Assembly (NCBI GenBank): GCA_001632425.1
Contig: KV425586.1
Span: 124,001-188,000, forward strand
DNA from: Neolentinus lepideus HHB14362 ss-1
Lineage: Eukaryota; Basidiomycota; Agaricomycetes; Gloeophyllales; Gloeophyllaceae
Reading direction: 5' to 3'
Length of the DNA stretch: 64,000 nt
This document shows, piece by piece, positions 1 through 11,089 of this stretch. The notes beneath the pieces are model-generated. The model was not told where the DNA came from and made no database searches. It saw only the letters and a program-made list of their open reading frames with translations. Both the position numbers and the translations under genes were made by a program. Each line of letters opens with the position of its first letter. Positions within the stretch are counted from its first letter, which is position 1.

Positions 1-1
1 C

Positions 2-910
2 GCGGAAAACGTCGAGCTGGCCACGCTCCGCTTCTACGACCACGGTCCCGGCGAAATACCCTACATCACACTACATCTCCCCCCGGACCCTACTACTGGC
101 TCTGAAGGCGATGTCTTTATTCTCGAGATGGGCAAGAAGGAGGTTCAGAACCAGATTGTTGTGGCTGAACGCGAGAAAGCGGTAGGCAGCCGCGCGCGGA
201 CGACGATCATGACCGGCCGCGTCGCGCACGAGTGCAACATGAAGCCGTTGTTTAACGAGAGTTACAGAGAACGGATGCGCGCGCGCCATCGCCATTACAA
301 CGAACCTAAGCGATCCATACAGCGTATCGAGGACTCTGTGTCGGGCGGTCAGGGTATGGTGAACATGCTGAGCAGTGGCGCCGTGGCTCCTGGCTTCTCT
401 GACTTAGTAGTGAGTGCTCCTGTCTTATGTATGACTGCTATGGTTGATTTTGTGCAGTCATCGAAACAACGTGCAGCCAAGGGACAGTTCGAGCGCATGG
501 CTCGTATGCCCAGGAACCAGTTACTGGATTTGCTGTTCAGTTTATTCCGAGAGAGACCGCAGTGGTCCATACGTGTCCTGCGTGAACGCACGCAGCAGCC
601 CGAAGTGTATCTGAAAGAGGTGCTGAGCGAGATTGCGTCGTTGCACCGGTCTGGCGAGTTCAGCGGCTTATGGGAGCTCAAGTCTAGCTTCAAGGATGAT
701 GCGGTGTGTGTTAAATATTTTGCTGCCGCTCGTCGCTGATGGAGCCAGGATCAGGTAAAACCGGAAGGTATTGTTGGCTCAAGCATGTATACCGATCCTT
801 CGCAGGTACCGCCGAGCAATGGTTTGAAGAACGAGGATGAAGAGGAGGAGGAGGATGACGACGATGACGAAGACGACGAAGACGACGAAGATATGGAAGA
901 GATTTCTTAA
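2..910 (+). CDS. Transcription initiation factor IIF subunit beta (RAP30/Tfg2-like), 5' end outside window
   Basis: TFIIF beta helps place RNA polymerase II at promoters and acts in the nucleus as a heterodimer with TFIIF alpha. The open frame already runs in from base 2 (reading AENVELATLRFYDH), so the N-terminus lies off the window. Recognisable family blocks are GRVAHECNMKPLFNESYR (the dimerisation-domain side) and the C-terminal winged-helix block RMARMPRNQLLDLLFSLF followed by QWSIRVLRERTQQPEVYLKE. I infer two introns: 410-457 (GTGAGT..CAG, 48 nt, no stop, so easily read through) and 704-805 (GTGTGT..CAG, 102 nt). Splicing the second replaces the read-through tail (CVKYFAAARR) with a highly acidic Glu/Asp tail ending EDMEEIS at a TAA at 908-910. 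Proposed exons are <2-409, 458-703 and 806-910. The family call is firm; the last intron is inferred from phase and the acidic exon. Confidence 0.9.
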
Positions 911-1447
911 CCTGGTAATCCCTGTTGTGCAAACTCTTTCATCAACTTTTAGACAACCTGTATCTGTAAGTGTATCTGATTGTATTATAGCTTCTACTCT
1001 GCGTTTGTTCTGCCATTTTACCGCGGCGGGAGACCATCAGCGTTGGATAAGCCAGTGTCATCGTGAACCCACGACACGGAGTGAAAGTGTAGTGCTACAC
1101 CTCCACCACAGTGGAAATTCCTAAGCGCCTGCTAACACAACGTCCTGTGCGGTGCCAGTTTGAAAAGGTCCTCAGTGCTGGAAATATCTCGCCAAGTCCC
1201 GCCCAGCTTGCTTGGTAAGTCTTCCGTTCGTATCATATTCGGTCGCAGGATTTGTCGACTTGTAAAGGTTCTTATATCCCGACAGCGCGACCGGATTCGA
1301 CGCCCACCATTGGCTGCCACCAAAACGCTTGGTAAGAAGTTCTTCGTCCTCCTCCGCAATTGCTTTTCTCATTTACTGTTGGGTAGTGCAGAAAATGTGG
1401 ATATATACCCCGTTAATCCAGTTCAGTGATAACTTAGCAGCATCAGC
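911..1447. other. Intergenic stretch between TFIIF beta and the GST remnant
   Basis: I see no gene here. Short open frames on both strands (for example 1132-1359 minus and 1160-1429 plus) overlap each other and show no family resemblance. It presumably holds the TFIIF beta 3' untranslated region and the old promoter of the decayed GST. Confidence 0.4.
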
Positions 1448-2420
1448 ATGTCTCAGAGTAAGCACCTCACGCTCTACAGTGCTATGGTGAAGATCTTCCT
1501 CACTTCTAGTTCGTAATTCTAAACGTTCTGACAATGATGGTGGTCAGCTGGGCCCGATCGGATGGAAGATCATGTCCTCCTTGAGAAGCTCGGGCTGACG
1601 TACGAGACCGTCTACGTGAATCTTTGGGCTGGTGAGCAGAAGGAGCCGAAATTTCTGGAACTTCACCCGAACGGACCTATCCCGGCCATCGTCGACCATC
1701 TGTGAGCCATGTTTCTTTTGGTTCCAACATATGAACGATTGCACAGCAACGACGACTTCGTCTTGCGGGAGTCCTGCGCTATTCTGTTTTGACTCACCGA
1801 CAAATATGACAACGAAGGGAAGTTGAAGTTCAGCGACCCTAATGACTATGTACGTGACGGTGGTCTCCACCTGTGATTCATCGCTAATGGGAAATGTCCC
1901 GTATCGTCATACAGTGGCTGCTATTTCAGGTGTCAGGACAGGGACCTTACTACGGACAGGTGAGCCTCTCTTTGGTAGTAGGCGGAAAGCATCTTATGGG
2001 TTATACGTTCAGGCTGCTCATTTATGATAGCACACCCCGTCAAGTACGCCTTCCATCAGCCAAAGCGTATCTGGCACACTCGACGGCCGTGAAACGGTAC
2101 CAAGATGAGATCCGGCGCGTCACCGGTGCCCTTAAAATTGCACTCAGCAAGTCCCCATGGCTTGTTGGAGGGAAATTCGGCGTCGCCGACATGGTCAGCT
2201 TGGTTTTGCTATACACGCTCGACAAGAACTCACTCAAGCCCAGACGATGTTCCCGTGGCAGGTGATGTCAATGCGGTAGGGAACGTTTGGCATAGCCAAG
2301 GAAGCACCGCACGTGCACGAGTGGTGCTTGAGAATGCTGGAGCAACCATCTGTGGAGAAGGCTTGGGCACAATACGACGAATGCCTCGCAAGGCAAGATA
2401 TGGCCAGAGGCTCATCAAAG
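1448..2420 (+). pseudogene. Decayed Ure2-type glutathione S-transferase
   Basis: This matches the fungal Ure2/GTT2-like GST layout, but in pieces. It starts at ATG 1448 with KHLTLYS, then after an intron reads GPIGWKI, shifts frame, and continues VLLEKLGLTYETVYVN, GEQKEPKFLEL and PNGPIPAIVDH (glutathione-binding thioredoxin fold). The next exon has DDFVLRESCAILF followed by an in-frame TGA, then LTDKYDNEGKLKFSDPNDY. Later parts are QVSGQGPYYGQ, two more stops, AVKRYQDEIRR, SPWLVGGKFGVADM, and in another frame HVHEWCLRMLEQPSVEKAWAQY (near 2311-2380). At least one frameshift and several stops make a functional enzyme very unlikely. It lies outside the inverted repeat, and no second copy was seen. 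Confidence 0.8.
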
Positions 2421-3043
2421 CATCGCGTCTCTTTCTGCGGCATAGCCAGTTGTTCTTTGTACATGCTACCTTACACAAAATGAACTTCAGGCAGAGCCGC
2501 ATTAATGTAAAGATCTTGACAGTTATACCACCTCTTGGTGCTCCAGCACGGGCGTGATCCGACTGGATTCTAGGAACATTGTCCCGTTCATCCGCCTGGA
2601 AGTAGGAGAGGCGTGGGAACTGCGCGCGGTCAAATAAACTGTATGGTCTTCAGCACTGTTTCCGCCATATACGACCAGCGACATTTACTCGGACGCTTTC
2701 TTCTGCATCTGCTTGCCATATCTACTATTTTGCTACTCAAGCACGACCTGTAAGTCATTGGATCACTACTCCGAAGCTTATACTGTACGTCTATTCGTGC
2801 TTTCCCCTTTGTGGCGGATCGTTTCAACCCACCCTGCCACCAGAGAATTTCAACCGTTCTCTGGTCCACAACACTCTATCGCACCTATATTTGCATCAAC
2901 GCCAGGTCAATCTCACATATACTGACTCTATCAGGATCAAGGTGAGATATATATGTCGCTGAGGCACATGCCACCGTGCCACAACGACATGTCTATGATT
3001 CGTGCCTCGACGAATCTGACCATGCCATTCTTCTCAGAACACC
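2421..3043. other. Upstream region of F-box gene E
   Basis: No coding sequence recognised. The stretch ends in a good start context (CACCATGG) for the F-box E frame at 3044. The outer end of the left duplication arm should lie in or just before it, but I cannot fix the edge because the matching right-arm sequence runs off the window. Confidence 0.35.
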
Positions 3044-4588
3044 ATGGTCATCTACGTCCCTCGCGCACCTGCATCTATCGAGACCATCCCCGTGGAGACC
3101 TTGGACAACATTCTCGTCCTTGCAGTCAATATGGAGAAGGCCACGGCAGCCGCCAACGGACTGTGCCCCTTCTCGTGGATGAAGATAGGGAATGTGTGTC
3201 GGCGATGGAGAAAGGTGGTGGAAATGCGCAAGGCCCTGTGGGACGACGTCGTTGCCATCAATCCTGATCTGACGGCCCTATTCCTCGAGCGCGCTGCGAG
3301 GCCGAGCATCCGCGTCGCACTCATCCGCCAAGATAAGGAGGAATGGAATAGTCACCTTTTCAAAGTCCTCCGTGACTTCTCAAACAAGATCATCCTCTTG
3401 GACATGAAGATGCCGAGTGCGATGTGGGAAGGGATATGTAATGGAGAGAAATGGCAGATGAACAGGCCAGAAAGGCTTCAGCTCTCCACATACGAAGTAG
3501 AAGACATTGTATCACCTTCTGCCATCCTCCCTTTCGATACTCCAGTATTGCAAAAGTTAGATCTTCGCCGGTTCCATCTCACTACGACACAGCCTCTCAT
3601 GTCGACATCGAAGAACCTGGAGCACTCAGAGGTCTGCGGGGCTCTTCCTATTCCGGCCAATGATGTGTGGGCTACGTTGCTCACAATACCCGCCCTTAAG
3701 CATTTGACACTCTGTGCTACTGTCATGGATGATAGCACGAGGCATGAAGTAAGCCTGCCGCTCCTACAAAGGCTCGAAATGCCCATCAGGAGCAGAGTAT
3801 CGGTGGGGGTGTTCACACACCTTAATTTCCCTCTAGAAGCATCAATACTTCTGGAAGTAGAATGCGAGGAGCTCGACGACGTGAAGGCTGTGATCAAGAT
3901 CATCGCTCCGAAGTTCAATAGCGTCGTCCGGGAGAAGAAGTATCAGCGGTGTAAGCTATACCACGAGAATACCTCATACACTAGAATTTCCTTCTCGCCA
4001 GCTGCGAAGGAACATGAAGCTGACAGAGCATCCGCCAAGCAGAAACTCGACCTCGTCCTGGCCTCTTATCTAGGTGAGGAAGACGGTCAGGTGTATGACG
4101 GCTTGGCGGAAGACTTACATCTCGCGCTCTCGCATGTCACGCATCTTGAAATCGAGGACATGGCCTCTTACAATGCTGTAGGATTGCCTCCGAGTCGGGA
4201 CCTAATAGGTCCATTCCCGTCACGTATATTGCGTGTGCTCACCAATCCTGGGCACTGAGAATTGGTATGCTCTCGGCTGGCAAAGATGAGATTGTTCCAT
4301 GTGAGATTTCGGCGAACATTCCTCGCCGTCAGCGAGGATGACTTCTTAGACCTCCTGAAAAGGTCTGTTCAGCATCTGCAGTCGGAGAACTCAAACACCC
4401 TTACCATCCGCGAGGCCGTTAACATTCTTAGGAAGGATGTCAAGGGTTTGAAGAGGATGATCTCAGTCGATTGGGATCATTCGAGAAGATACGAACATGG
4501 TGGCGATGTCGAGGCTGCAGATCACGAGGTCGACGATGTACCTAACGAGACTGCCATAGACCCGGACGACGATGGAGATGATGATTAG
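3044..4588 (+). pseudogene. F-box/LRR-like protein, type E, with one internal stop
   Basis: Probable SCF ubiquitin-ligase substrate receptor. The F-box is at residues about 13-70 (IPVETLDNILVLAV ... IGNVCRRWRKVVEM ... LWDDVV), followed by a leucine-rich region without clear repeats. The family motif IEDMASYN is near residue 374, and the C-terminal module (HVRFRRTFL, EDDFLDLL, NTLTIREAVNI) is present. A TGA at 4256-4258 splits the frame. Translation would continue in the same frame from 4259 to a TAG at 4586-4588, and the C-terminal module lies wholly after the stop. Aligned to type D, the interval before the break is also about seven residues short. No intron of believable size removes the stop. 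It may still make a truncated 404-residue protein (3044-4258). Listed as interrupted; the alternatives are readthrough or sequencing error. Confidence 0.72.
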
Positions 4589-6696
4589 GAAAGTAGCGTG
4601 GGGTGATGGGAACACAGCAGTGACGCTGCGGTAACGCTCGAGGCAGAGAAACGATGAGTGCGGGAAAATGTTCATAGTTTAAGTGGTTGTGGCCCCATAT
4701 AGCCTATAGACAAGGATTCAATCTTCGGGACGTAAGACAATCTATGGATGTGGAAATGTGAGGACAATAGAATGACAAGGTGGCGGATGGGTTGAGTTGG
4801 AGGCGCTTGGGCACCTACACTTCATGTCCAACGACGCTTTCCTAAAGTATGCATTTTTACAAGGCAAGGATGCGAAGGAGAAAGTGGCCAAACGGAGCGT
4901 GTGGCCTCGGTAGCAGCTTTACAGCCAAACGGCATCTCCCGGTGCCACCGTGGCAATTCTCGTAGCCACAAATAGCCTCACGGCCAGCATCGATGCCAGT
5001 TTGCGGCCCTTTCCCTGAACGACGAAGACTCTTTTTCTATGACTGGCGGATTTGAAAGGTAGAGATCCCAGTAGTTGCCAGAATTAACTGGATAGGCTTG
5101 GTCGCAAGGAGCTAGATGGAATCCCGGACAAAGGTCGTTCGCCAGTTTGTATTAATGCGGTTGCTCTTCTCCGATAATATGCTTCATTCCTGCTTTACGC
5201 TCCTGCTCCGCCAGCACGAATCGCTTTGTCTTACGACACTCAGGGCAGAAGTAGTCTCAGGGTTATCGGACCCTGTTCGCACCTCGTATCGTTCCTCACA
5301 TCCCGCGGCTCTTTTCCGACTCGAAAGATCTTCCCCTTCACGTAGATATGAATCAGGCCACCATTGTTCTAACCTCCATCCGTCTTTACATCAATGGAGG
5401 CTCGAAAGCACGACATGCCATCATCACGCCCATCTTCTCTTCACACTTTGCTTCCGTCTGGTTCTCGCTGCTCATGACTCCGATGCCACTAGTACACAAT
5501 GGACACGAGATGAATGAGAAATCGCTGTCCTTTGTTCTCCCGTCGCTTGCCAACCTCCTGGTTACACTCGCTTTACACGGTTAGAATGACCATCCATTTG
5601 GACAATCGAAGCGTGCCTATTTGAGATTGCTAGCTCTACAAGATCGGTAAAAGCACGCAGGCTGGTCAAGAGCGATCGACCGCGATGTTTCTTCATCGTT
5701 CTCATAACTCGTGTATCTCCACTGCCTCCGAGTTCTGACCTCGGACCGTGACCCCAACCGAGCACTCTGTCCGGATCCACGATTCTATTCGAACGCCTTC
5801 GCTGGACCGGGGCTTGATAGGCAAGACCGAAGCGTTCTCTCAACTCATGGAAGATTTGTCCTTTAACCATGGCGCGAGGACTGTCAGCCGCTCGCTGCAA
5901 TCTACGTCAGACGCCGCAAGGATCACTTGAAATCAAAAGTTATATTCTTGTGTAGTAGATATTCCACGGCCATTCTCCGCGGAGGACCTTGAGCAAGTAT
6001 GTTTTTCGGTCCGTGATGATTAGTTGGACTAATCAGGTTGCATGAAACCAACTAAGGCGAATGAAGTGCGGAGCAAGCGTAAGGCTCAGCGTTTACGTTT
6101 GAGGCCCATGTCGGCGTGCTACCTGAGAGACGTTCGCATAAATACCTCGACGAGGCTGAACGTACGATGTGGGCGTAAAGCGTATTTTCAACATTCTGAA
6201 TCTGTAATGACATCTTGGCAATATTAAAATGACAGGTATTTTCAAGTTGATGGGCCTACAGTGCATCAGACTAGGTAATGAAGCAGACTGATACCAATAA
6301 CTTAACATCCATAGTTGGCTTCATGTAGCAAGGCCAGAGCTATCGTCTCATGCACGCGCGCCTGTAATCGCACCATCATGGTCTATACCGCGGAAAGTTG
6401 CAATCCTCTTCTCCTGCTCCTGCTGCACTTCCACTCTTGTCTTCTAACCGTCCCGCCGACGTATTACTGTGACTAGTCGTATACAATGTCATCCAAGCTA
6501 GCGCTCCCAGGTCCAAGTCTTCTACGGGCGTGGGAGGCCAGTTCGCGACCCGAATGGCATCAGAATGCACCGTTGAGTACTCTGACGTGGGAGCGGTGTT
6601 TGGTAGGCCAGCACTCTTCATGTTATTCCTCGTTCCCGACTTGGATGAAAAGCAGACTGCACGAAGTACCCAGTTAACTAGGCAGCAAAAAACACG
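4589..6696. other. Long gene-poor interval between F-box E and the epimerase
   Basis: I recognise no gene in these 2.1 kb. Open frames at 5116-5517 and 5348-5584 (plus) overlap in different frames; the latter has a faint membrane-protein flavour (FASVWFSLLM) but no supporting exons. The last ~350 bases (about 6340-6690) are conserved in the right arm upstream of the broken epimerase copy (58300-58560), so they probably contain the epimerase promoter. Confidence 0.4.
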
Positions 6697-7712
6697 ATGT
6701 CTTTAGAGAAAGTCGACATTCTCATTCTAGGTGCTGGCTGGACGTCGACCTTTCTCATCCCTCTGTGCAAAAAGCAACAGATCTCCTATGCAGCGACGAG
6801 CCGAGACGGTCGGGAGGGTACCATCCCGTTCGTCTTCGACCCCGAGTCTGACGACGCAACACAGTTCTCTTCACTACCCGACGCAAACACAGTATTAATT
6901 GTATTCCCTATTCGAGTGAGCGGCGGATCGGAAAGGTTGGTGAGACATTTCCAGAAGACGCATGCGGGGACGGAGGCGAGGTTTGTGCAACTGGGGTCAA
7001 CCGGGATATGGAATGTGAGTATTTTGTCTCATTCCCTGTATTTCCCCATCATAATTAGCACGTTTCGGAAAGAACGACCCCACTGCAAGGTCTGATACGA
7101 AAACAGACATTGGGCCGGTCGGATCGGCCATGGTGTGGTACGACAGGCATTCGGAATTCGACACCACGAACCCTCGTGCAAATGCAGAGACCGAGCTGCT
7201 GGCCTTGTCTCACAACACGCCAACCACAGTTCTCGATTTATGCGGTCTCTGGGGCGGCGGTAGAAGAGTGAGGAACTGGGTAGGTAGAGTAGCTCCCACC
7301 AAGGAAGCTCTAAAGACGAAGGTACGAGCACATATTCTCTTCGCCCGCTACAATTTCCCATAAGCCCTTCACGTCGTAGGGAAATGTACACATGATCCAC
7401 GGTATCGACGTCGCCCGCGCGATCCTCGCGGTTCACGCTCAGTTTGACAAAGCCACTGGCGAGCGGTGGCTTCTCACCGACCAGCGCATGTACGACTGGT
7501 GGGACCTCGCCTCTGCGTGGGGCTCGGGCGGTGAGAGCTCCAGAGGGTCGGATCCGACGGGACCGCAGGCTGAGTGGGTGCGGGAGCTCATGGACGAGGA
7601 GGGAGTTAGAGCGTTGCCAAGGAGTCCAGAGCAGATCGGACGGGCGCTGGATAGTAGAGAGTTTTGGAAGACCTTTGGGTTGTCGCCTGTTAGAGCGAGA
7701 TTGGAAGATTGA
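6697..7712 (+). CDS. YeeZ-like NAD(P)-binding epimerase/dehydratase-type protein (left copy)
   Basis: Rossmann-fold oxidoreductase/epimerase-like protein; its substrate is unknown and it is probably cytosolic. The N-terminus has the dinucleotide-binding strand and turn ILILGAGWTSTF, then FDPESDDATQFSSLPDANTV. The middle exon has VLDLCGLWGGGRR and WVGRVAPTKEALKTK, and the last has HMIHGIDVARAILAVH and ERWLLTDQRMYDWWDL. This order resembles the bacterial YeeZ layout (nucleotide-binding loop, then LAGL.G.GR, then H..DV..AI). Introns are 7015-7106 (GTGAGT..CAG; its exact edge is uncertain because the canonical donor gives a frame that differs from the downstream exon, while GTATTT at 7019 restores it) and 7322-7379 (GTACGA..TAG, phase 0). 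The stop is TGA 7710-7712. The mirror copy at 57306-58298 is broken, so this is the only plausible working copy here. Confidence 0.72.
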
Positions 7713-8579
7713 TATAGCAGTTCTGTAAGGTGCGATTTCTCACCTTTAGCATATGGATAGAGCTGATGATATTACCCTATTGTCGTAGATATTTGTAGAT
7801 CGTATTGACGATGAAAATATATCGCTTCTCTTGCACCTGTGGCATTCAAGCAAATCCGGATGAATTATTCGGCAGAAGCGATTTCATCTACGTGAGATCC
7901 TGGTCACTACGCGTTCATTTAGCAGGACAAGGCGATAGCAAATGCCTCCTTGGGAATAGTCCATCTGATCTTTCGTCGTGCGTATGGGCTAACCGAGATT
8001 TTAGAGACTCCAACAAAAAGTGGCATTTGGTTCTTACTCAAACCAACGGGAACTGCAAGTTATTCATCATTCGGAGTAGATCGCGCTAGAAATGTCTGAA
8101 CAGGAGCATCTATGTCGTCGAAGATCGGGACAAAGGAGAGGAGTTTTGGTGAATGCCACAGCTACCAAGCGCGACCAAACAAACCATACTACGACAAGTC
8201 GCTGGTTCCGCCTCTACGAATAGCAAACGCTTTGCCAAACTCTTTCTCGAGTTCAGCGCAGCTATTGGTTTGACTGTATTCGCAAAATAAGTTGCCTATA
8301 CCTGATATACATTGAGTGCATATATTGTATGTTCGTTTCCTTTCTTGTAACCGCTGTCGGTCTTAACTAACTGACCCATGCGCTCAGAGCATTCGATTCG
8401 TGCCCCATCCGAAATTGCCTTATTGCAACAATCTACGTTGTATCTCAAGATAGTTTTACTTGTATTACTTCTTCGAATCATCAGGTAAGACATTTGTTTT
8501 GGTTCGCCGTGGCATATTCGTGCCACACATCTCTCGATTATTGCGTATGTGCAATTCTGACAGTTTCTCCTCTCTCCAG
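7713..8579. other. Intergenic region with inferred 5' untranslated intron of F-box D
   Basis: No gene recognised. The first ~750 bases are conserved with the right arm (56550-57290) as diverged noncoding sequence. A likely 5' untranslated intron runs from 8485 (CAG|GTAAGA) to 8579 (a pyrimidine-rich tract ending CTCCAG), so the D start codon follows the acceptor directly. The same donor and acceptor are kept in the mirror copy (56451-56540 on the minus strand), which supports the intron. Confidence 0.5.
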
Positions 8580-10133
8580 ATGGCGAAGTTTTTCAACTAC
8601 CGCCCTCATTGTTCCAAGACTCTTCACGACATGCCCGTCGAGCTTCTCGACGAGATCCTAGTCAACACCATCGAAGCGGAGAGAGCAGAAGTAAAAGCGA
8701 GGTCGGAGGACCAGAACGACGCGACGGTGTGGCTAGCTTCGCTGGTATGGATGAGACTCCGGGTTGTGTGCAAGCAATGGCACGCTGTGATAAAGGAACG
8801 AGGCAGTGTCTGGAATGAGATCGTCGCTATCCACCCCGAACTGACCAGGCTGTTTTTGGAACAAGCTAAGCGGCCAAAGGTTGTCCTTGGATATTATTGG
8901 AGAAGAGAAGAGGCCAGGCTACTCGATATAATCTACGCCTTCGCTCCCAAGATCGTCTCGCTCGAGATGACGGTGTCTACCGACGTCTGGGAAGAGGATA
9001 TCTGCCAGTATGGTGAAAATGCTATGTGGCAGTTTGATAGTTTGCAATGGCTGCTGATCTTCAACGCCTCTGCCGACGAGGCAGTATCGCATACTGCTTC
9101 CATTCCGTTTATCGCTCCAAACCTGAAGGAGTTCCGGGCCGTGGGGTTCCACTTCAGCACATTCCAGCGATTGATGTCGCCGAACTTGGAACAGCTTTAT
9201 GTTCTTGGACCTACTGCACTCCGCATTCCACTGGACGACATCTGGACTGCTTTGGATCAGACTCCCAACCTTAGGGAGCTCGGCGTTCTGCCCAAGATTG
9301 TCGGTAACAGTGCAAGGCGCGAGATTGAGCTCAAGCATTTAGAGCACATCAGCCTGGTCATTCAGACAAATGCCAGCGCTGAGCTATTTGCGTTACTCGA
9401 GTATCCCTCACACATCTCGGCGCATCTATATGTTTTGTCCGACGACCTCGAGAGGGTCAAATCAATAATCAAGACAATCGGTCCGAACTTCAATCGCATT
9501 GCAAGTTATTACAAGTACAGGAAATGCGACCTCTTGCACACCAAGTTCGACATGACACACATCACTCGAGTCGCGTTGTGTCGCGAAGAACTGACCGACC
9601 CTGACACGGCACCGCTTCAGCTCAGGTTCGACTCTTATCACCCGGGCTGGGATGCCGATGCGGAGGGCCAAGTATACGATGTCATAGCGGATCGTATAGG
9701 GTCTGCATTAGAATGGATCAAATACCTCTATGTCGAAGATATGAGATCCTATGATGGGCTGGACCAATGGCCCTCGAGACATCTGATCGGCCCCTTCCCC
9801 TCTCGCCTGCTATGTAAGCACAGGACAAGCACTGGTGCACATACCGATGGGACAACCCCTCGTCTTATATGCTCTGGGCTGCAAACGCTAGAGTTGGACT
9901 CCGTCAGGTTTCGCCGAACGTTCCTTGATGTGGGAGAGGACGATTTCGCGGATCTTCTGATAAGGTCCATTCAGCATCTCCAACCGGAGGGACGAATGAA
10001 TACCCTTACCATCTATGATGCGGTGAATATCAGTGACCAAGATATTGCCATGTTGACGAAGAGCATCGATCTGGTTGAATTGCATGGGGATATGGATTTC
10101 GAGGATGGCGGCAGCATAGAAGATGTTCACTGA
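8580..10133 (+). CDS. F-box/LRR-like protein, type D (left copy)
   Basis: Probable SCF substrate receptor of 517 residues, single coding exon. The F-box lies at about residues 17-73 (MPVELLDEILVNTIE, then MRLRVVCKQWHAV and VWNEIV). It is followed by a long leucine-rich region, the motif VEDMRSYDG near residue 388, and the family C-terminal module VRFRRTFLDV, DDFADLLIRSIQHL, NTLTIYDAVNI. I chose ATG 8580 because the frame is open further upstream only through a TTG and that stretch carries a conserved GTAAGA...CTCCAG intron. The stop is TGA 10131-10133. The mirror copy (54891-56444) has the same length and is clearly diverged but fully open, so both copies seem to be under coding constraint. 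The substrate cannot be guessed from sequence. Confidence 0.85.
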   Translation: MAKFFNYRPHCSKTLHDMPVELLDEILVNTIEAERAEVKARSEDQNDATVWLASLVWMRLRVVCKQWHAVIKERGSVWNEIVAIHPELTRLFLEQAKRPKVVLGYYWRREEARLLDIIYAFAPKIVSLEMTVSTDVWEEDICQYGENAMWQFDSLQWLLIFNASADEAVSHTASIPFIAPNLKEFRAVGFHFSTFQRLMSPNLEQLYVLGPTALRIPLDDIWTALDQTPNLRELGVLPKIVGNSARREIELKHLEHISLVIQTNASAELFALLEYPSHISAHLYVLSDDLERVKSIIKTIGPNFNRIASYYKYRKCDLLHTKFDMTHITRVALCREELTDPDTAPLQLRFDSYHPGWDADAEGQVYDVIADRIGSALEWIKYLYVEDMRSYDGLDQWPSRHLIGPFPSRLLCKHRTSTGAHTDGTTPRLICSGLQTLELDSVRFRRTFLDVGEDDFADLLIRSIQHLQPEGRMNTLTIYDAVNISDQDIAMLTKSIDLVELHGDMDFEDGGSIEDVH

Positions 10134-11089
10134 ATGCTGCCACCGCCTAGGACTTGATGAAGATGATCACAAGGCCGAGAGTGGGAGGGGGATAATGAGT
10201 CAGTGAGCTCGACAAAGGCGCAGAGTCAGTGGTCGTCGAGTAACAGTTGCAGCAGTTGGTCGGATTATGAGAGCGACTGGGGAAAGGGCCTTGGTTTTCC
10301 CTATGTTACAATGGATGAATAGTACTTACGGCGCACCCCTCAGCTTGGGGATGTGATGATACAAGGACAGATGCAAATTGATATGATGATCATGATCATG
10401 ATGATAGCGAGCTTTTCGGCATCTCCCGTCACGTCGTGGCAGGTCACGAAATGTCACGAGTGTATCTGAATTTACTGCTTCCGGGAGTGCTTGTCTAAAA
10501 CAGACCATTAATGTGTTAAATCGGACTGAATAAACGACGTGTGTTAATGGCACCAGCCACGAAGTTAGATGTGGCTGTCAGGACAAACTGAAATACATGG
10601 CAGCGAAGATAAGCAACATTGGTAAACGTCGATGAGATATCCATCGCAGGGTGGCATGGACTTGAGAAACAGTGTAAGACTTCGCTATAGATATCGCTAC
10701 CGAGATATGCGTGGCCAATTGAGGGGCGTCACAGTTCTCTATCACAGCAGGCAGTCCGCGCTCAAAATGTACGGAAGAAAGATGCATAGCAATTCTATAC
10801 AAGTATCTTTGTCCATGTGGTTTGTGGCAAAGGACAAAAGAGTGGCGTATGAAACCAAATAGAGCCGAAGGGCCACACGCGATTTGCCGTTTATAGTTAC
10901 AACCACTGACCTTGCTCTCCCGCCATAACGAACACCGTACATCTTTAGAAGAGTTCCTTTTCCTTCTCGACATAAAGCACATTTTGTAAGAGTTCTCCCA
11001 GTGTTGCGTTCGAGGCACGAAACTAACTACGTGGCACATGAACCACCTCCAGCCGTACCAACCCCTCCCACCCGTACATATCGACAATT
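10134..11089. other. D-C intergenic region with a small inverted segment
   Basis: No gene recognised. It includes a short palindromic GATC/ATGATG run near 10380-10405. Positions about 10469-10607 appear inverted relative to the right arm: sequence beginning with the GCTTCCGGGA block and ending GCAGCGAAGATA matches right-arm sequence in the orientation opposite to its neighbours (54541-54580 and 62630-62720). The remaining part, 10610-11089, matches the sequence upstream of right-arm F-box C (62160-62620). Confidence 0.5.

Noticed and set aside
837..1124. 95-codon plus-strand frame rich in Lys/Arg/Thr
   Set aside because: It is the +1 reading of the Asp/Glu repeat that codes for the acidic tail of TFIIF beta.
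8460..8579. N-terminal extension of F-box D (and similar upstream extensions of A and B)
   Set aside because: The extended frames start at TTG or GTG codons and, for D, cross a conserved splice donor and acceptor; the first good ATG gives the expected F-box start.
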